Source: Spirochaetales bacterium
GTDB lineage: Bacteria; Spirochaetota; Spirochaetia; DSM-2461
Assembly: GCA_016936555.1 (NCBI GenBank)
Contig: JAFGXR010000108.1
Location: 1 to 64,000 of the forward strand
Length of the DNA stretch: 64,000 nucleotides
Direction: 5' to 3'
The notes below the pieces were generated by a model. That model was not told where the DNA came from, ran no database searches, and was given only the letters and a program-made list of their open reading frames with translations. Position 1 is the stretch's first letter; each line of letters begins with the position of its first letter. Of this stretch, positions 43,254 through 53,333 are shown one piece after another. Made by a program: the position numbers and the translations under genes.

Positions 43254-45101
43254 ATGAAGAAACAGCTGACTTTTTTAGCATTATCACTTTTTTTCATTTG
43301 TTCCGTCGGAGGGGAGGAGCCCTTCCCTTCGGCGGACTCTCTTCTCGGCGGAATCTTTGTTCTGCCCGAAGGTGTCCGGGCTTACCAGTTTTCCAGTTAT
43401 GACAAAACAGGGGGTAACGATGACGGGAACCGGAAATACGCCTATACGGATTACAGCCGGGACGACCGTGTCTTCACTATTTTCCGCGAAACCGGGGCGG
43501 GGCGGCTGAACAGAATCTGGATGACCGGATGGCGCAATCCCGGCAGGTTGACTTTTACCGGATCGGATGACTCGATACTTTTAGAAAGAGATGTCGATCA
43601 GATATTTACCCCCTCCGGCATGGCTTATTCAGGGGATGAAAATTCTTCGAGCGGCGGCTTTTTCTATTATCCCCGGCTGGAGTTTTCCGATGGGCTTGTG
43701 GTAACAACAGGCCAGGTTTCCAGTTATATTCAATGGGGCTATTACCTCTATGATTCTCCCGAAGCTTCCCCGTGGGGAAAAGCCGCCATTCCCATTATCA
43801 GAAATGACAGCGATTTTCTGGAAACAGGAGTCTCTGCGGCACCCGGAAATAAGGAGCTGATTTTCAGAACCGGATCCGGCGGTATCATAACGGATTTGGA
43901 AATCAAACTGCCCTATTCACCTGATATATCTCTTGAGGATCTGATTCTCCATATTGATGCTGACGGGGGGAAAGGAGCGGCTGTTCTGCCCTTGAGCGGT
44001 CTGTTCGCCTCTCTTGAAGGCGAAGCTGTCGATTCCGCCCCTGTCAAGGTGAGCCGTGAGAATGGAGTTCTGAGCCTGTTGTCCCGCTGGCCTCTGCTAT
44101 GGAGGAGCGGAATAGAAATTTCTCTGGAAAACAGAAGCCCTTCAGGAAAAGATCTGGAAATCAGCATCATCTATGTCAGGGATGAACAGGTCGGCCAAGG
44201 ACTTGCTTCCGGAAAATTCGGGTATTTTCAGTCGGAGAGCACAAGCCGGGTTTTCCGCGGAAGCGAACCGGAGGACTACAATGCCGCATCCATTACCGGG
44301 AGAGGTGTTCTCGCCGGTGTTTTTCTTGTAGCGGAAAGCGATAATCCCGATGATCGGAAAATCCTGGAAGGGGATGAGCGGATATTTATTGATGGCGCCA
44401 TGACTCCCCAGATACACGGAACCGGGACCGAGGATTTTTTCAATGGGGGATGGTATTACAAAAACGGGACATTCTCTCTGCTTTATCATGGAAATCCCTA
44501 TCACGGGGTAACAGGCGCCGGCGATGTAACGACCCAATACCGATGGCTTCTGCCCGATCCGGTCCCCTTCTACAATAGCGCTGTTGTGAATTTCGAACAC
44601 GGTGAAGTCAACAATAAAGGCGGCCGGATAGAAAGCTCCCTTATCTGGTACGGACACCGCAGTGAAGGGATACTGGAGAAAACCGGATTTGTAGGGAGTG
44701 ATGATCTGGAGAGTTCCGGATCCCCGGATTTTCTCCGGGAGAAGCTTGTTTCCGGACCGCTTCAGGGGGTGGCTCCGCAGAGAACCGGAGACTGGCATCT
44801 CTCGTCGACATCGGAAGAGCATTTCTTTTCTCTTCCTGCGGGTGGTGAAGCCGGCGGACTCCTGCTGAGGCGCCTGTACGATTATTCTGTGAATAATCAG
44901 GAAGCCCGGGTTTTGGTCAACGGAGAGTTCTGCGGAACCTGGTACACTCCCGGATTCAGTCCGAAACCTTCAATAGCCCAGAATGAATTTATGATCCCGC
45001 CGGGGATCTTGAAACAAAACGGAGAGAACAGGATTACAATCAAACCGGTCAGCAGCGACTGGACTTTTGACGGTTATACCGTATATTCCCTGAATTACTA
45101 A
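43254..45101 (+). CDS. Secreted GH172 family (former DUF2961) hydrolase
   Basis: 615 aa. Signal peptide about 20 residues (FLALSLFFICSVGGEE); the Cys makes lipidation possible. The DUF2961/GH172 core is seen as YRFSxxD-like start, ETGAGRLNRIWMTG, and GTGTEDFFNGGWYYKNG near residue 390. A C-terminal beta-sandwich (NNQEARVLVNGEFCGTWY) completes it. It is nearly twice the length of the cytoplasmic copies at 15146 and 53330. Probably removes side-chain furanosyl sugars outside the cell before import (inference). Confidence 0.82.
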   Translation: MKKQLTFLALSLFFICSVGGEEPFPSADSLLGGIFVLPEGVRAYQFSSYDKTGGNDDGNRKYAYTDYSRDDRVFTIFRETGAGRLNRIWMTGWRNPGRLTFTGSDDSILLERDVDQIFTPSGMAYSGDENSSSGGFFYYPRLEFSDGLVVTTGQVSSYIQWGYYLYDSPEASPWGKAAIPIIRNDSDFLETGVSAAPGNKELIFRTGSGGIITDLEIKLPYSPDISLEDLILHIDADGGKGAAVLPLSGLFASLEGEAVDSAPVKVSRENGVLSLLSRWPLLWRSGIEISLENRSPSGKDLEISIIYVRDEQVGQGLASGKFGYFQSESTSRVFRGSEPEDYNAASITGRGVLAGVFLVAESDNPDDRKILEGDERIFIDGAMTPQIHGTGTEDFFNGGWYYKNGTFSLLYHGNPYHGVTGAGDVTTQYRWLLPDPVPFYNSAVVNFEHGEVNNKGGRIESSLIWYGHRSEGILEKTGFVGSDDLESSGSPDFLREKLVSGPLQGVAPQRTGDWHLSSTSEEHFFSLPAGGEAGGLLLRRLYDYSVNNQEARVLVNGEFCGTWYTPGFSPKPSIAQNEFMIPPGILKQNGENRITIKPVSSDWTFDGYTVYSLNY

Positions 45102-45116
45102 TTAAGGAGATTTGTT

Positions 45117-46460
45117 ATGAGAAAAGGAATTAATATTTTATTTGTCCTCCTTCTTGCTTTCGGAGGCACTATGCTCTCGGCTGAAGGCCAGCAGGATCAG
45201 AGCAGCGGCAGCACTGTCACTGTCAGAACGACAAACGGCCCCAGCGAAAACCGGCCCTGGGAAATCGAAAGACATAAAAAGCTTCTGGAGGATTTTTTCC
45301 GCCTTAATCCTCTTGTGAAAATTGAAGCCGGTGAAGGTCGGTTCGACAGACAGAGCTTTGCTGTCAAGCTGGCGGGCCACCAGATGGAGGATGCCTTTCT
45401 CGTCTCTTTTACGGAGCCTCAGTTCCTGATCGGAAACGGTTATGTCAGCGAAATAACCGAGTACATTAAAAAGTGGGATAAATTCGATCAGCTCAACCCC
45501 GATCTTCTGGATATCGTTTCCGATGATCAGGGAAGAATCTACGGTATTCCTGTTGGAGGATATTCCATCGGCCTGCTCTACAACCGCCGGTTGTTCGAAG
45601 AGGCGGGACTGGATCCCGATTCGCCGCCCCGGACCTGGGATGAAGTAAGGGAATACGCCAATATCATCACCGCGAAACATAAAGATGTCATCGCTTATGC
45701 CGACTTGAGCCGGGACGGCCAGGGGGGCTGGTATCTTGTTTCACACATCTATTCCCGGGGGGGGGATCTTGTCGTGAAGAACGGCGATAAATGGAAGGCC
45801 ACATTCAATACTCCCGAGGCGAGAGCCGCTCTCGAAATGCTTAAGGAAATGCGATGGGATGATGAAGTCATGGGGCAGCAGCAGCTCCTGGCGGTCAAGG
45901 ATGTCCTGCCTATGCTTTCCACGGGAAGAGTGGCCATGGCGATGATGGCCGGAGACAATCTGAGAACCATGAAGGAGCAGTACGAAGCGCCTCTTGAGGA
46001 TTTCGGAATGGGCCCTCTTCCCCAGGAAGGCGGGAACGCCACGCTGGCCGGTGGGGCAGCCTGGATGTTCAGCCCCAATCTCGAACCGGAGGTACTCGAG
46101 GCGGCAGTGGAATGGACACTTTTTCAGACGTTCGACAACTATGAAAGCGATATCATGCAGCAGGCCGGAAGGGGACAGCTGGTCGGCTGGCCCGAGCTCC
46201 CCGTATTTACCGGGTCTGCAGAAAAGGAACGGCAGGTCATTAAAGAAAAGTATGCCAATGCCCCCGTTGAAAACTACACTCCCTTCGTGGAAGATACGGC
46301 AGTTCAGCTCAGAGCCGAGCCTCCCGTTGAAACGCAGAAGATGTATCTGATTCTCGATGTGGTTATGCAGAAGATCCTGACCGATCCTTTCGCCGATGTC
46401 GAGCAGTCTCTCATTGAGGCGGAAAGAGAGTTCCAGACTTTTGTTCTCGATAAGCTCTGA
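45117..46460 (+). CDS. Sugar ABC transporter substrate-binding protein (family 1)
   Basis: 447 aa. Signal peptide cleaved near TMLSAEGQQDQ, a form common in spirochaete binding proteins. Typical cluster-B features are IYGIPVGGYSIGLLYNRRLFEEAGL, PPRTWDEVREYANII and a GPLPQEGG-type hinge region. AAGGAG stands before the ATG. No permease adjoins. The permeases at 11076-12921, which lack a binding protein and share the operator, are the best candidates for its partners. It ends the operon and is followed by a terminator. Confidence 0.92.
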   Translation: MRKGINILFVLLLAFGGTMLSAEGQQDQSSGSTVTVRTTNGPSENRPWEIERHKKLLEDFFRLNPLVKIEAGEGRFDRQSFAVKLAGHQMEDAFLVSFTEPQFLIGNGYVSEITEYIKKWDKFDQLNPDLLDIVSDDQGRIYGIPVGGYSIGLLYNRRLFEEAGLDPDSPPRTWDEVREYANIITAKHKDVIAYADLSRDGQGGWYLVSHIYSRGGDLVVKNGDKWKATFNTPEARAALEMLKEMRWDDEVMGQQQLLAVKDVLPMLSTGRVAMAMMAGDNLRTMKEQYEAPLEDFGMGPLPQEGGNATLAGGAAWMFSPNLEPEVLEAAVEWTLFQTFDNYESDIMQQAGRGQLVGWPELPVFTGSAEKERQVIKEKYANAPVENYTPFVEDTAVQLRAEPPVETQKMYLILDVVMQKILTDPFADVEQSLIEAEREFQTFVLDKL

Positions 46461-46466
46461 TAGGGA

Positions 46467-46496
46467 AAGACCCGGTAATTCCGGGTTTGTTCTCTT
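46467..46496 (+). terminator. Terminator after the binding-protein gene
   Basis: Stem AGACCCGG/CCGGGTTT (one G-T pair), loop TAATT, then GTTCTCTTT. Moderately T-rich tail. Confidence 0.65.
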
Positions 46497-46520
46497 TATG
46501 TACATGAAGATCTTTTAAGG

Positions 46521-46560
46521 TAGACAAATGAATATACATATGTCTATAGTGATATATACA
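46521..46560 (+). promoter_or_regulatory. Promoter with AraR-like operator (site D)
   Basis: TAGACA (46521-46526), 18-nt spacer, TATAGT (46545-46550), then GATATATACA (46551-46560), two mismatches from the perfect palindrome. It drives the GH38-GH78-GH37 operon. Confidence 0.68.
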
Positions 46561-46578
46561 AATATTAAGGGTTGAATT

Positions 46579-49260
46579 ATGGCCGAAAAAGATAAAAAGC
46601 AGCTTTGTGTTGTTTCGCATACTCACTGGGACCGGGAGTGGTATCAGTCCTTTCAGAATTTCCGTTACCGTTTTATCGATATGATGGATGAACTTCTCGA
46701 TCATCTGGATGCTGAACCTGAATACCGGTTTTTTCATCTGGACGGACAGACGGTCCTTCTGGAAGATTATCTTTCTATCCGGCCTGATAATAAAGAGAGG
46801 TTGATGAAATTCGTAGAGGAGGGGCGAATTCTGATCGGGCCCTGGTATGTTATGCCCGACCTCTTTATCCCCTCCGGCGAGGCTCTGGTGAGAAATCTCC
46901 GGAAAGGCCTTGATCAATGCCGGATCTGGAATGCGAAACCCCTCAACTGCGGTTATGTCGTCGATATGTTCGGCCACCCCGGCCAGATGCCCCAGATTTT
47001 CCGCCAATGCGGTCTCGAGTCGGCGATGCTGATCCGCGGGGTCGGTGATTTTGAGAAAGATCAGTTTATGTGGGAGGGGGTCGACGGAACAGAAATTCAC
47101 ACATTCAAGCTCGATAAAGAGAGGACGTACGGAAATTTCTATTTCGGTGTGAGATGGCCCTTTGACGACCGTTCCTACGAAAAAGAGGAGCTTATTGAAC
47201 GGGCCCGTTTTATCGCGGAATACGCCGGGTCTCTATCCACGACACCTTATATTCTCCTGATGGACGGAGTCGATCATATTGAAATTGAACCGGAATTGTC
47301 GGGGATTCTCGGGACTCTGAATGAAGAGCTGGAGGACTATGAGTGGCATCACTGCAGTCTCAATGAATATATTGAGAATACAAGATCCTACGGTAAACAG
47401 CTCGATGTCATCAGGGGTGAACTTTATTCCGTTGGCAGAAAAGGTGTGAATAATCTTGTCCTGAAAAATGTTCTCTCTTCCCAGGCCCGGTTGAAAAGAC
47501 TGAATTCCCTGGCGGAAAACAGCCTCACCGGCTGGGCTGAGCCCTTATCGGCCCTCTCTTCTCTGGCAGGAGATTCATTCAGGGAAAAGGATAATCTTTT
47601 TCTGGAAAAAGCCTGGGAGTATCTGCTTAAAAATCACTTCCACGATTCAATCGGCGGCTGTTCGATTTCCGAAGTTCACAAAGACAACGAGTACAGATAC
47701 CGCCAGGTTCTGGAAATCAGTGAAAATATCATCCGCCGCACAATGGAGAGGATCTGTCTCAATATCGACAGCAGCTCCGATGATGCGGACTATTCCATGA
47801 CGATATTCAATATGGGGCAGCAGGAGATTAATGGTCTGACAGAGGTCATTCTCTCTTTTCCGAGCCCCCATCCTGTGAAATTCCGGATATTCGATTCAGA
47901 GGGCCGGGAAGTGCCCTATCAGATTTCAAACAGGAAACTGGAAGTTACGACAGGATCGTTTCGGTACCGGCGGCTCCCTTCCTGGAGACATATGGATGAT
48001 CTGAAGGCTGTTCTTCCTGTCAAAATCCGGTCCTTCGGATATACGACCTTCCTGGTTAAAATCTTCGAGGATATCCGCGATGACAAAGGGGATTACAGCT
48101 GGCCTCTGTTCCACCCTCCTGTCCGTTATCCCGGAAGTATGAAAACCGGAGAGGGACGCTGGGAAAATGATTTTTACATACTGGAAATCTCTGACTCCAA
48201 TAAGCTGACATTAAGGGATAAAGAGACGGGACGGGTTCTTCCGAATATCCTCTGTTTCGAGGATGACGGTGACATCGGTGACGGTTGGAATTATGTATCA
48301 CTCCCCCAGAACAGCTCTATTGTTACAACAGGAGCCGGCGTGCATTTTGAAGTGGAAGCCGACGGGCTGCACCTTCTCCGTCTGAAAATCATTCAGGCTG
48401 TCGATATTCCCGAATCAGCTGATAACAGGGAGGTCTACAGGTCGGAAAGAAAGATCGGCCACGAGATAATTACCAGAGTCAGTATGTACCGGGATAGCCG
48501 TAAACTCGATTTCTCTATGGAAATCGACAATAAATCAATAGAACATCGGCTCCGGTACCGGCTGTATACTTCCACGGGAGCCAAGAGCTTTTATACGTCC
48601 ACTCCGTTCCTTATGCAGAAACGGCCGATCCTTATGGATGACCTCGCCGATTATCAGGAGCTGGAAACCGGTGTGTTCCCCAATCAGGGGACTGTACTGG
48701 TCCGGGACAGCGAAGGAGCCGTAGCCCTTTATACGGATGGAATCTATGAAGTCTCGTGCGATAATCTCCATGAGCATCCCGTTGCCCTGACTCTTTTCAG
48801 ATCTTTTACAAAAGAAGTCGGCCGGGGAAAAGCCGGTGAAGTCGGCCGGTCTCTCGGGAAATTGGAGTTCACCTGGGCTCTTGAGCTCTTTGCCGGAGAT
48901 ATTAACCCCGCAGAGGTTCTTGTCCGGTCATCGGACTGGAAAAAGAAGGTTAGAAATGTTATGAGCGAGCCGCACTGTGGATCAATGGCGAAGGATTTCA
49001 GCTTTTTCGAGGTTACCGGAAACCTGGTGGTCAGTTCGGTTCGGAAAGTCGGCGAGTTCTTTGAAATCAGGTTGTTCAATCCCGATGCCAATGCCTCCTG
49101 TTCCGGTGAACTGGATTTTGCGCGGCCTCTGGAAACGGCTGAACAGTGCGACCTTTCGGGAAACACATTGAAGCAGATTAATCTTAAAAATGATAAACGG
49201 CTTGCCCTGTCGCTGAGAGCCGGCGAGATCATGACATTGAAAATCCGCCCGAAAGACTGA
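46579..49260 (+). CDS. GH38 family alpha-mannosidase (second copy), cytoplasmic
   Basis: 893 aa. HTHWDREW (14-21), LIGPWYVMPDLFIPSGEALV, YVVDMFGHPGQMPQIFRQCG with the nucleophile Asp, and NHFHDSIGGCSISEVH for the late zinc His. No signal peptide. Compared with the copy at 31739 the DMFGH segment is the more canonical one. Starts the operon under operator site D, followed by GH78-like and GH37-like genes, so it probably removes alpha-mannosyl caps in the cytoplasm. Confidence 0.93.
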   Translation: MAEKDKKQLCVVSHTHWDREWYQSFQNFRYRFIDMMDELLDHLDAEPEYRFFHLDGQTVLLEDYLSIRPDNKERLMKFVEEGRILIGPWYVMPDLFIPSGEALVRNLRKGLDQCRIWNAKPLNCGYVVDMFGHPGQMPQIFRQCGLESAMLIRGVGDFEKDQFMWEGVDGTEIHTFKLDKERTYGNFYFGVRWPFDDRSYEKEELIERARFIAEYAGSLSTTPYILLMDGVDHIEIEPELSGILGTLNEELEDYEWHHCSLNEYIENTRSYGKQLDVIRGELYSVGRKGVNNLVLKNVLSSQARLKRLNSLAENSLTGWAEPLSALSSLAGDSFREKDNLFLEKAWEYLLKNHFHDSIGGCSISEVHKDNEYRYRQVLEISENIIRRTMERICLNIDSSSDDADYSMTIFNMGQQEINGLTEVILSFPSPHPVKFRIFDSEGREVPYQISNRKLEVTTGSFRYRRLPSWRHMDDLKAVLPVKIRSFGYTTFLVKIFEDIRDDKGDYSWPLFHPPVRYPGSMKTGEGRWENDFYILEISDSNKLTLRDKETGRVLPNILCFEDDGDIGDGWNYVSLPQNSSIVTTGAGVHFEVEADGLHLLRLKIIQAVDIPESADNREVYRSERKIGHEIITRVSMYRDSRKLDFSMEIDNKSIEHRLRYRLYTSTGAKSFYTSTPFLMQKRPILMDDLADYQELETGVFPNQGTVLVRDSEGAVALYTDGIYEVSCDNLHEHPVALTLFRSFTKEVGRGKAGEVGRSLGKLEFTWALELFAGDINPAEVLVRSSDWKKKVRNVMSEPHCGSMAKDFSFFEVTGNLVVSSVRKVGEFFEIRLFNPDANASCSGELDFARPLETAEQCDLSGNTLKQINLKNDKRLALSLRAGEIMTLKIRPKD

Positions 49261-49317
49261 AGCGGCAGCAGATCTTGCTCTCATGATTTATGGTTTACGG
49301 AAAAGAGGTTTGCTCTG

Positions 49318-52104
49318 ATGCTTGGGTTTGATAAAGAAGCCGGCTGGATCTGGCTTACGGGAAAAACTCCCCGACGTAATTGCCATGGAGAGTTCCGGAA
49401 ACTTTTTACCCTTTCCGGCAGGCTCTTGTCGGGTGAGGTCGCAGTTTATGCCGATTCGGTTTACAGACTTTCTGTCAATGGGAAGTGGATCGGGGACGGC
49501 CCGTCCCGCTCCTATCCGGAACATCCTGTATACGATCGGTATGATGTCCTGGCTGCTTTGAAGCCCGGAGAGAATGAAATCCGGTGCCTGGTCACCTCTT
49601 ATGGTGAAAGTACTTTTCAGTACGATTTTAACCCCGATTCCCCCTCTCAGGGAGGGCTTTTGCTTACTTTTCAAGGAGAAGGGGAGGACGGTGAAATCTC
49701 CTTTTCCACCGGGAAGGACTGGCAGGGGAGAATCGCCCCGGGATTCAGGTCAGCGGTTCCCCGCATTAGCTGTCAGATGGGATTTGAGGAGCAGTATGAT
49801 GCCCGGGAGGAGGAGCTGAATATACCCTGGCATCCTGTGCGGGTTGTCTGTGCCGCAGAGAGAGGGCCCTGGGAGGATCTGAGTCCCCGCAGCGTTGCTC
49901 ATTTTACATCGGATAAACAGAATCTGCCCCGGCTTCTCCGGTCCCGGGAGGTCATGGCTCCCGGCCATATTTACAACATCGAAATCAAAAGAGCTCTGAT
50001 GCCTGATGACGGCACAAGCAATATGATCTCCTATAAAGCTCTCCTGATGGGAGAATTCTGGTCTGAAACAGAGGGACCCGCCAGCCTGGCTCCGGCCTAT
50101 TCTTTTCCCGGACCCTGGTTTCTCAACGGCGGGCTTGTTGAATATACCGGAAAAAAAGCCTGTCATGTTGAACTTCAAAAGGGTTTGAACCGCCTGGTCA
50201 TCCCCCTTGTGGCGGATCGTCATGAAGGTGATGTCACCATTTCTCTGGACGGAGCGGAAATCAGGGAGAGTCCCCTATGGGCACTTTTCGATTTCAGAGA
50301 CATGCCGGGGAATCTCCCTGAAGCTGCGCAGGCAATGTCTCGGGACGGGGCTAAGCCGTGGAATGACCGGATAGTTCCTGTCGATCTCAAGGATTTCACT
50401 TCAGAAAGGGATATCTGGAATAGGGTTTTCGGCCAGAGGGTTCTGCGGGAACAGGCGGACGTGGAAGAGCTCGAAGACGGCGGTATCAAAGTGAATGCTT
50501 CCGGGGAGGATGTGGAACTTCTCTTCGATTACGGGCGGGAAGTACTCGGTTATACACAATTCCGGGTTACGGCTCCCGAAGGAGTCCGTCTCGACTTTTA
50601 TTATGGTGAAGCTCTCTGGAAAGAGGAGATCCAGCCTACCTGGCGGAACAGAATCTCTCTGGGTTATACCTGCCGGGAAGGCGGACAGACCTATTTCTCC
50701 AGGCAGAGAAGAGGTTTCCGCTACCTGTCGGTGACCATTCGCAGGGGCCGGGGAGGAGACGTCCTGTTATATCCTCCTGAAGTGCTGTTATCCACTTACC
50801 CGGTTGAAAACAGAGGAGAATTCAGCTCTTCCGATCCGCTACTGAACCGCATCTGGGAGACGGCCCGCTATACCATGCGGCTCTGTATGGAGGATGTGTT
50901 TACCGATTGTCCGGCTTATGAACAGACTTACTGGGTCGGAGACGGAAGAATTGAAGGCGCCGTATCGGCGGTCCTGTTCGGGGCCTGGGATATCTTCAGG
51001 AGATCTCTTGTTCTTCCGGCTGAATCCTATTCCCGCAATCCCCTTCTCCGTTCACAGGTTCCCGGCGGCTGGGACAATGTTATTCCTGCCTGGTCGCTTA
51101 TCTGGATACAGATGATTGAGAATTATTACCACTATACGGGAGACCGGGACACGGTTTCATCGCAGTATTCAGTCGCGCGGGATGTACTGGAGAATTATCT
51201 GAATCTCTGTGATAATCCCTACGGGCTCCTGAAGGTCAGCGCCTGGAACTTTTTCGACTGGGCGCCTATCGATTACAACCACGCCATTGTCGCCTACAAT
51301 AGTCTTTTTCTCTATGAAGCGCTGAGGGTGGGAATCGCCCTGGCGGAGCTGGAGGATGATGCCTCCCGTGCGGGCCGCTGGGCCGCAAAAAGGGAGAAGC
51401 TCGGTGAGAGTTTCAGGGAACACTTCTGGAGCGGGGAAAGAGAACTCTTCTGCGACAGCATTCACGAGAACGGTTCCCGAAGCGGAAGCTTCAGCCAGCA
51501 GGTGAATACCCTAGCGCTTCTCTACGGCATAGCCGGTGAAGGGCAGAAAGCCTCCCTGGAAAAAATCCTTCTGGCTCCTCCGGAGGGTGTCGTCCGCTTC
51601 GGCACGCCTTTCGCACTCTTCTTCCTCCTGGAAGCATTGGCTTCCTCGGGGCATATGGAAGAAGCTCTTGCGGTTATCCGGGAAAAATGGGGCGGGATGC
51701 TGGAAGGGGGGGACGCCACATTCTGGGAATCCTTTCCCGGTTTCGAGCCGGAATACCCCACCAGAAGCTATTGCCACGGCTGGTCCAGCTCTCCGGCTTA
51801 TTTCCTCAGTACCTATATTCTGGGGATCCGACCGATGGCTCCGGGATATGAAAGTGTCAGAATCGCGCCTCTGCCGGCCGGAGGGCTGAACAGGATAGCC
51901 GGCTCGGTTCCGACGCCCCGCGGGAACATTTCCGTCAATCTGGTCCGGGATGAAGAGCGGTTCAGTCTCAGGATTGAGAAACCTGCCGGAATGGGAGGAG
52001 TCGCCGTTCTGCCGGAAGGTTTCAAACAGGACTTTTTTTCAGGGAATGAATATCCTCTCCGCCCCTCCGAGACTCTGATTTTCATAGAGGGGGCTCTGCT
52101 TTGA
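49318..52104 (+). CDS. GH78-like alpha-L-rhamnosidase family protein, cytoplasmic
   Basis: 928 aa. N-terminal beta-sandwich modules (about residues 1-440) are followed by an (alpha/alpha)6 barrel with VFTDCPAYEQTYWVGDGRIE (Asp and Glu of the bacterial rhamnosidase signature DCPxxExxxWxGD), SAWNFFDWAPID and a C-terminal sandwich. The family mostly cleaves alpha-L-rhamnosides, but relatives in mannan-type loci may act on other sugars. No signal peptide. Its stop overlaps the TTG start of the next gene. Confidence 0.82.
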   Translation: MLGFDKEAGWIWLTGKTPRRNCHGEFRKLFTLSGRLLSGEVAVYADSVYRLSVNGKWIGDGPSRSYPEHPVYDRYDVLAALKPGENEIRCLVTSYGESTFQYDFNPDSPSQGGLLLTFQGEGEDGEISFSTGKDWQGRIAPGFRSAVPRISCQMGFEEQYDAREEELNIPWHPVRVVCAAERGPWEDLSPRSVAHFTSDKQNLPRLLRSREVMAPGHIYNIEIKRALMPDDGTSNMISYKALLMGEFWSETEGPASLAPAYSFPGPWFLNGGLVEYTGKKACHVELQKGLNRLVIPLVADRHEGDVTISLDGAEIRESPLWALFDFRDMPGNLPEAAQAMSRDGAKPWNDRIVPVDLKDFTSERDIWNRVFGQRVLREQADVEELEDGGIKVNASGEDVELLFDYGREVLGYTQFRVTAPEGVRLDFYYGEALWKEEIQPTWRNRISLGYTCREGGQTYFSRQRRGFRYLSVTIRRGRGGDVLLYPPEVLLSTYPVENRGEFSSSDPLLNRIWETARYTMRLCMEDVFTDCPAYEQTYWVGDGRIEGAVSAVLFGAWDIFRRSLVLPAESYSRNPLLRSQVPGGWDNVIPAWSLIWIQMIENYYHYTGDRDTVSSQYSVARDVLENYLNLCDNPYGLLKVSAWNFFDWAPIDYNHAIVAYNSLFLYEALRVGIALAELEDDASRAGRWAAKREKLGESFREHFWSGERELFCDSIHENGSRSGSFSQQVNTLALLYGIAGEGQKASLEKILLAPPEGVVRFGTPFALFFLLEALASSGHMEEALAVIREKWGGMLEGGDATFWESFPGFEPEYPTRSYCHGWSSSPAYFLSTYILGIRPMAPGYESVRIAPLPAGGLNRIAGSVPTPRGNISVNLVRDEERFSLRIEKPAGMGGVAVLPEGFKQDFFSGNEYPLRPSETLIFIEGALL

Positions 52105-53333
52105 AAGAAAGGTCATTGAATCAGATTGCCAGCAGCATAAGGAAGGACTGGACCGATACGGTCAGATATTCCAATCCCGCCGATGAGGAGAGAATTCCTC
52201 TCAGCCGGCCTTTTACAGTTCCCTGCAAGGAAGGACATTTTCAGGAATTGTATTACTGGGACACTTATTTCACATCAGTCGGTCTTCTTCATTCCGGTGA
52301 GACCGCAATAGCGAAAAACAACCTGCTCAATCTTCTCGAGGAAGTCGCTCTTCTGGGATTTGTTCCGAACAGCAACAGGAAGGATATGCTCAACAGGTCT
52401 CAACCGCCCTTTCTCATATACCTCGCGGACATCATGGTCAAAAATGATGAAGGCGGCACGGTGTTCCTTCAGGAGATTTATCCCCTTCTGGAGCGGGAAT
52501 ATGATTTCTGGATCAATGAGAGAACGACTTTTGAGGGGCTTCAGTCCTACGGTCATAAGGCCGATGTTTCCTCTCTCTGTACTTTTTCCGCGGAAGTCGC
52601 CCGCAGAATCGGTTTTGATCTCCATTCCCCGGATTTGAAAGGGGCCGGACATCTTCTCGCCGAAGCGGAGAGTGGATGGGATTTTACGCCCCGCTTTGAG
52701 GGTGTCTGCTCCGATTTCCTCCCGGTGGACCTTAATTCTCTTCTCTACGGATTCGAGACGATTATGGCGGATTTTGCTCTGCGGCTCGGAAGAGAAGGGG
52801 ATCCGGAAATCTGGGCCGGGAGGAGGAGCCGCCGCAGGGAAAAAATGGCCGGATACCTCTGGGATGGGGAACGAGGAGTTTTTACGGATTACAATTTCAG
52901 AACGGGAAAAAAGGCGGGACTGATGACAGCCGCCTCCCTGTTTCCTCTCTGGACCGGAATAGCTTCGGAACAGGAAGCCGGTGAAACAGTTAAAGCTCTG
53001 AAAGTTCTGGAATTCTCCTGCGGCATCGCTGCTACGGAATCGGGAACTTTCAGGAACCAGTGGGCTTATCCCAACGGCTGGCCTCCCTTGCAGTATATCG
53101 CCTACAGAGGGCTGGACCGGTACGGATACAGAGATGATGCGGAAAGACTTGCAGTCAAATATATCAACATCGTCGAATCGCTTTATGAAAGGACCGGACA
53201 TCTCTGGGAAAAGTACAATGTCGCCGATCCACTTTATGACGTGCTGGATGAATATAAAATGCCGCCCATGATGGGATGGACGGCCGGTGTTTATCTGGAC
53301 GCTCTGCAGTTTACGGGAAGGCTGCCGGTTTAA
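52101..53333 (+). CDS. GH37 (trehalase-like) family protein, cytoplasmic
   Basis: 410 aa. Trehalase-family signatures are all present: ELYYWDTYF, VPNSNRKDMLNRSQPPFL, AESGWDFTPRF (acid Asp) and NQWAYPNGWPPLQYI. It is shorter than Escherichia coli trehalases (about 550 aa), mainly at the N terminus, and has no signal peptide. The setting between alpha-mannosidase and rhamnosidase-like genes makes a plain trehalase role doubtful; an alpha-glycoside made in the same pathway is possible. TTG start overlaps the previous stop (TTGA) with GAGGGGG 8 nt upstream. Its stop codon overlaps that of the convergent GH172 gene. Confidence 0.82.
   Translation: MKERSLNQIASSIRKDWTDTVRYSNPADEERIPLSRPFTVPCKEGHFQELYYWDTYFTSVGLLHSGETAIAKNNLLNLLEEVALLGFVPNSNRKDMLNRSQPPFLIYLADIMVKNDEGGTVFLQEIYPLLEREYDFWINERTTFEGLQSYGHKADVSSLCTFSAEVARRIGFDLHSPDLKGAGHLLAEAESGWDFTPRFEGVCSDFLPVDLNSLLYGFETIMADFALRLGREGDPEIWAGRRSRRREKMAGYLWDGERGVFTDYNFRTGKKAGLMTAASLFPLWTGIASEQEAGETVKALKVLEFSCGIAATESGTFRNQWAYPNGWPPLQYIAYRGLDRYGYRDDAERLAVKYINIVESLYERTGHLWEKYNVADPLYDVLDEYKMPPMMGWTAGVYLDALQFTGRLPV

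Noticed and set aside
52275-53201. 308-codon minus-strand open frame opposite the GH37-like gene
   Set aside because: Shadow of a gene with all trehalase signatures; no ribosome site.
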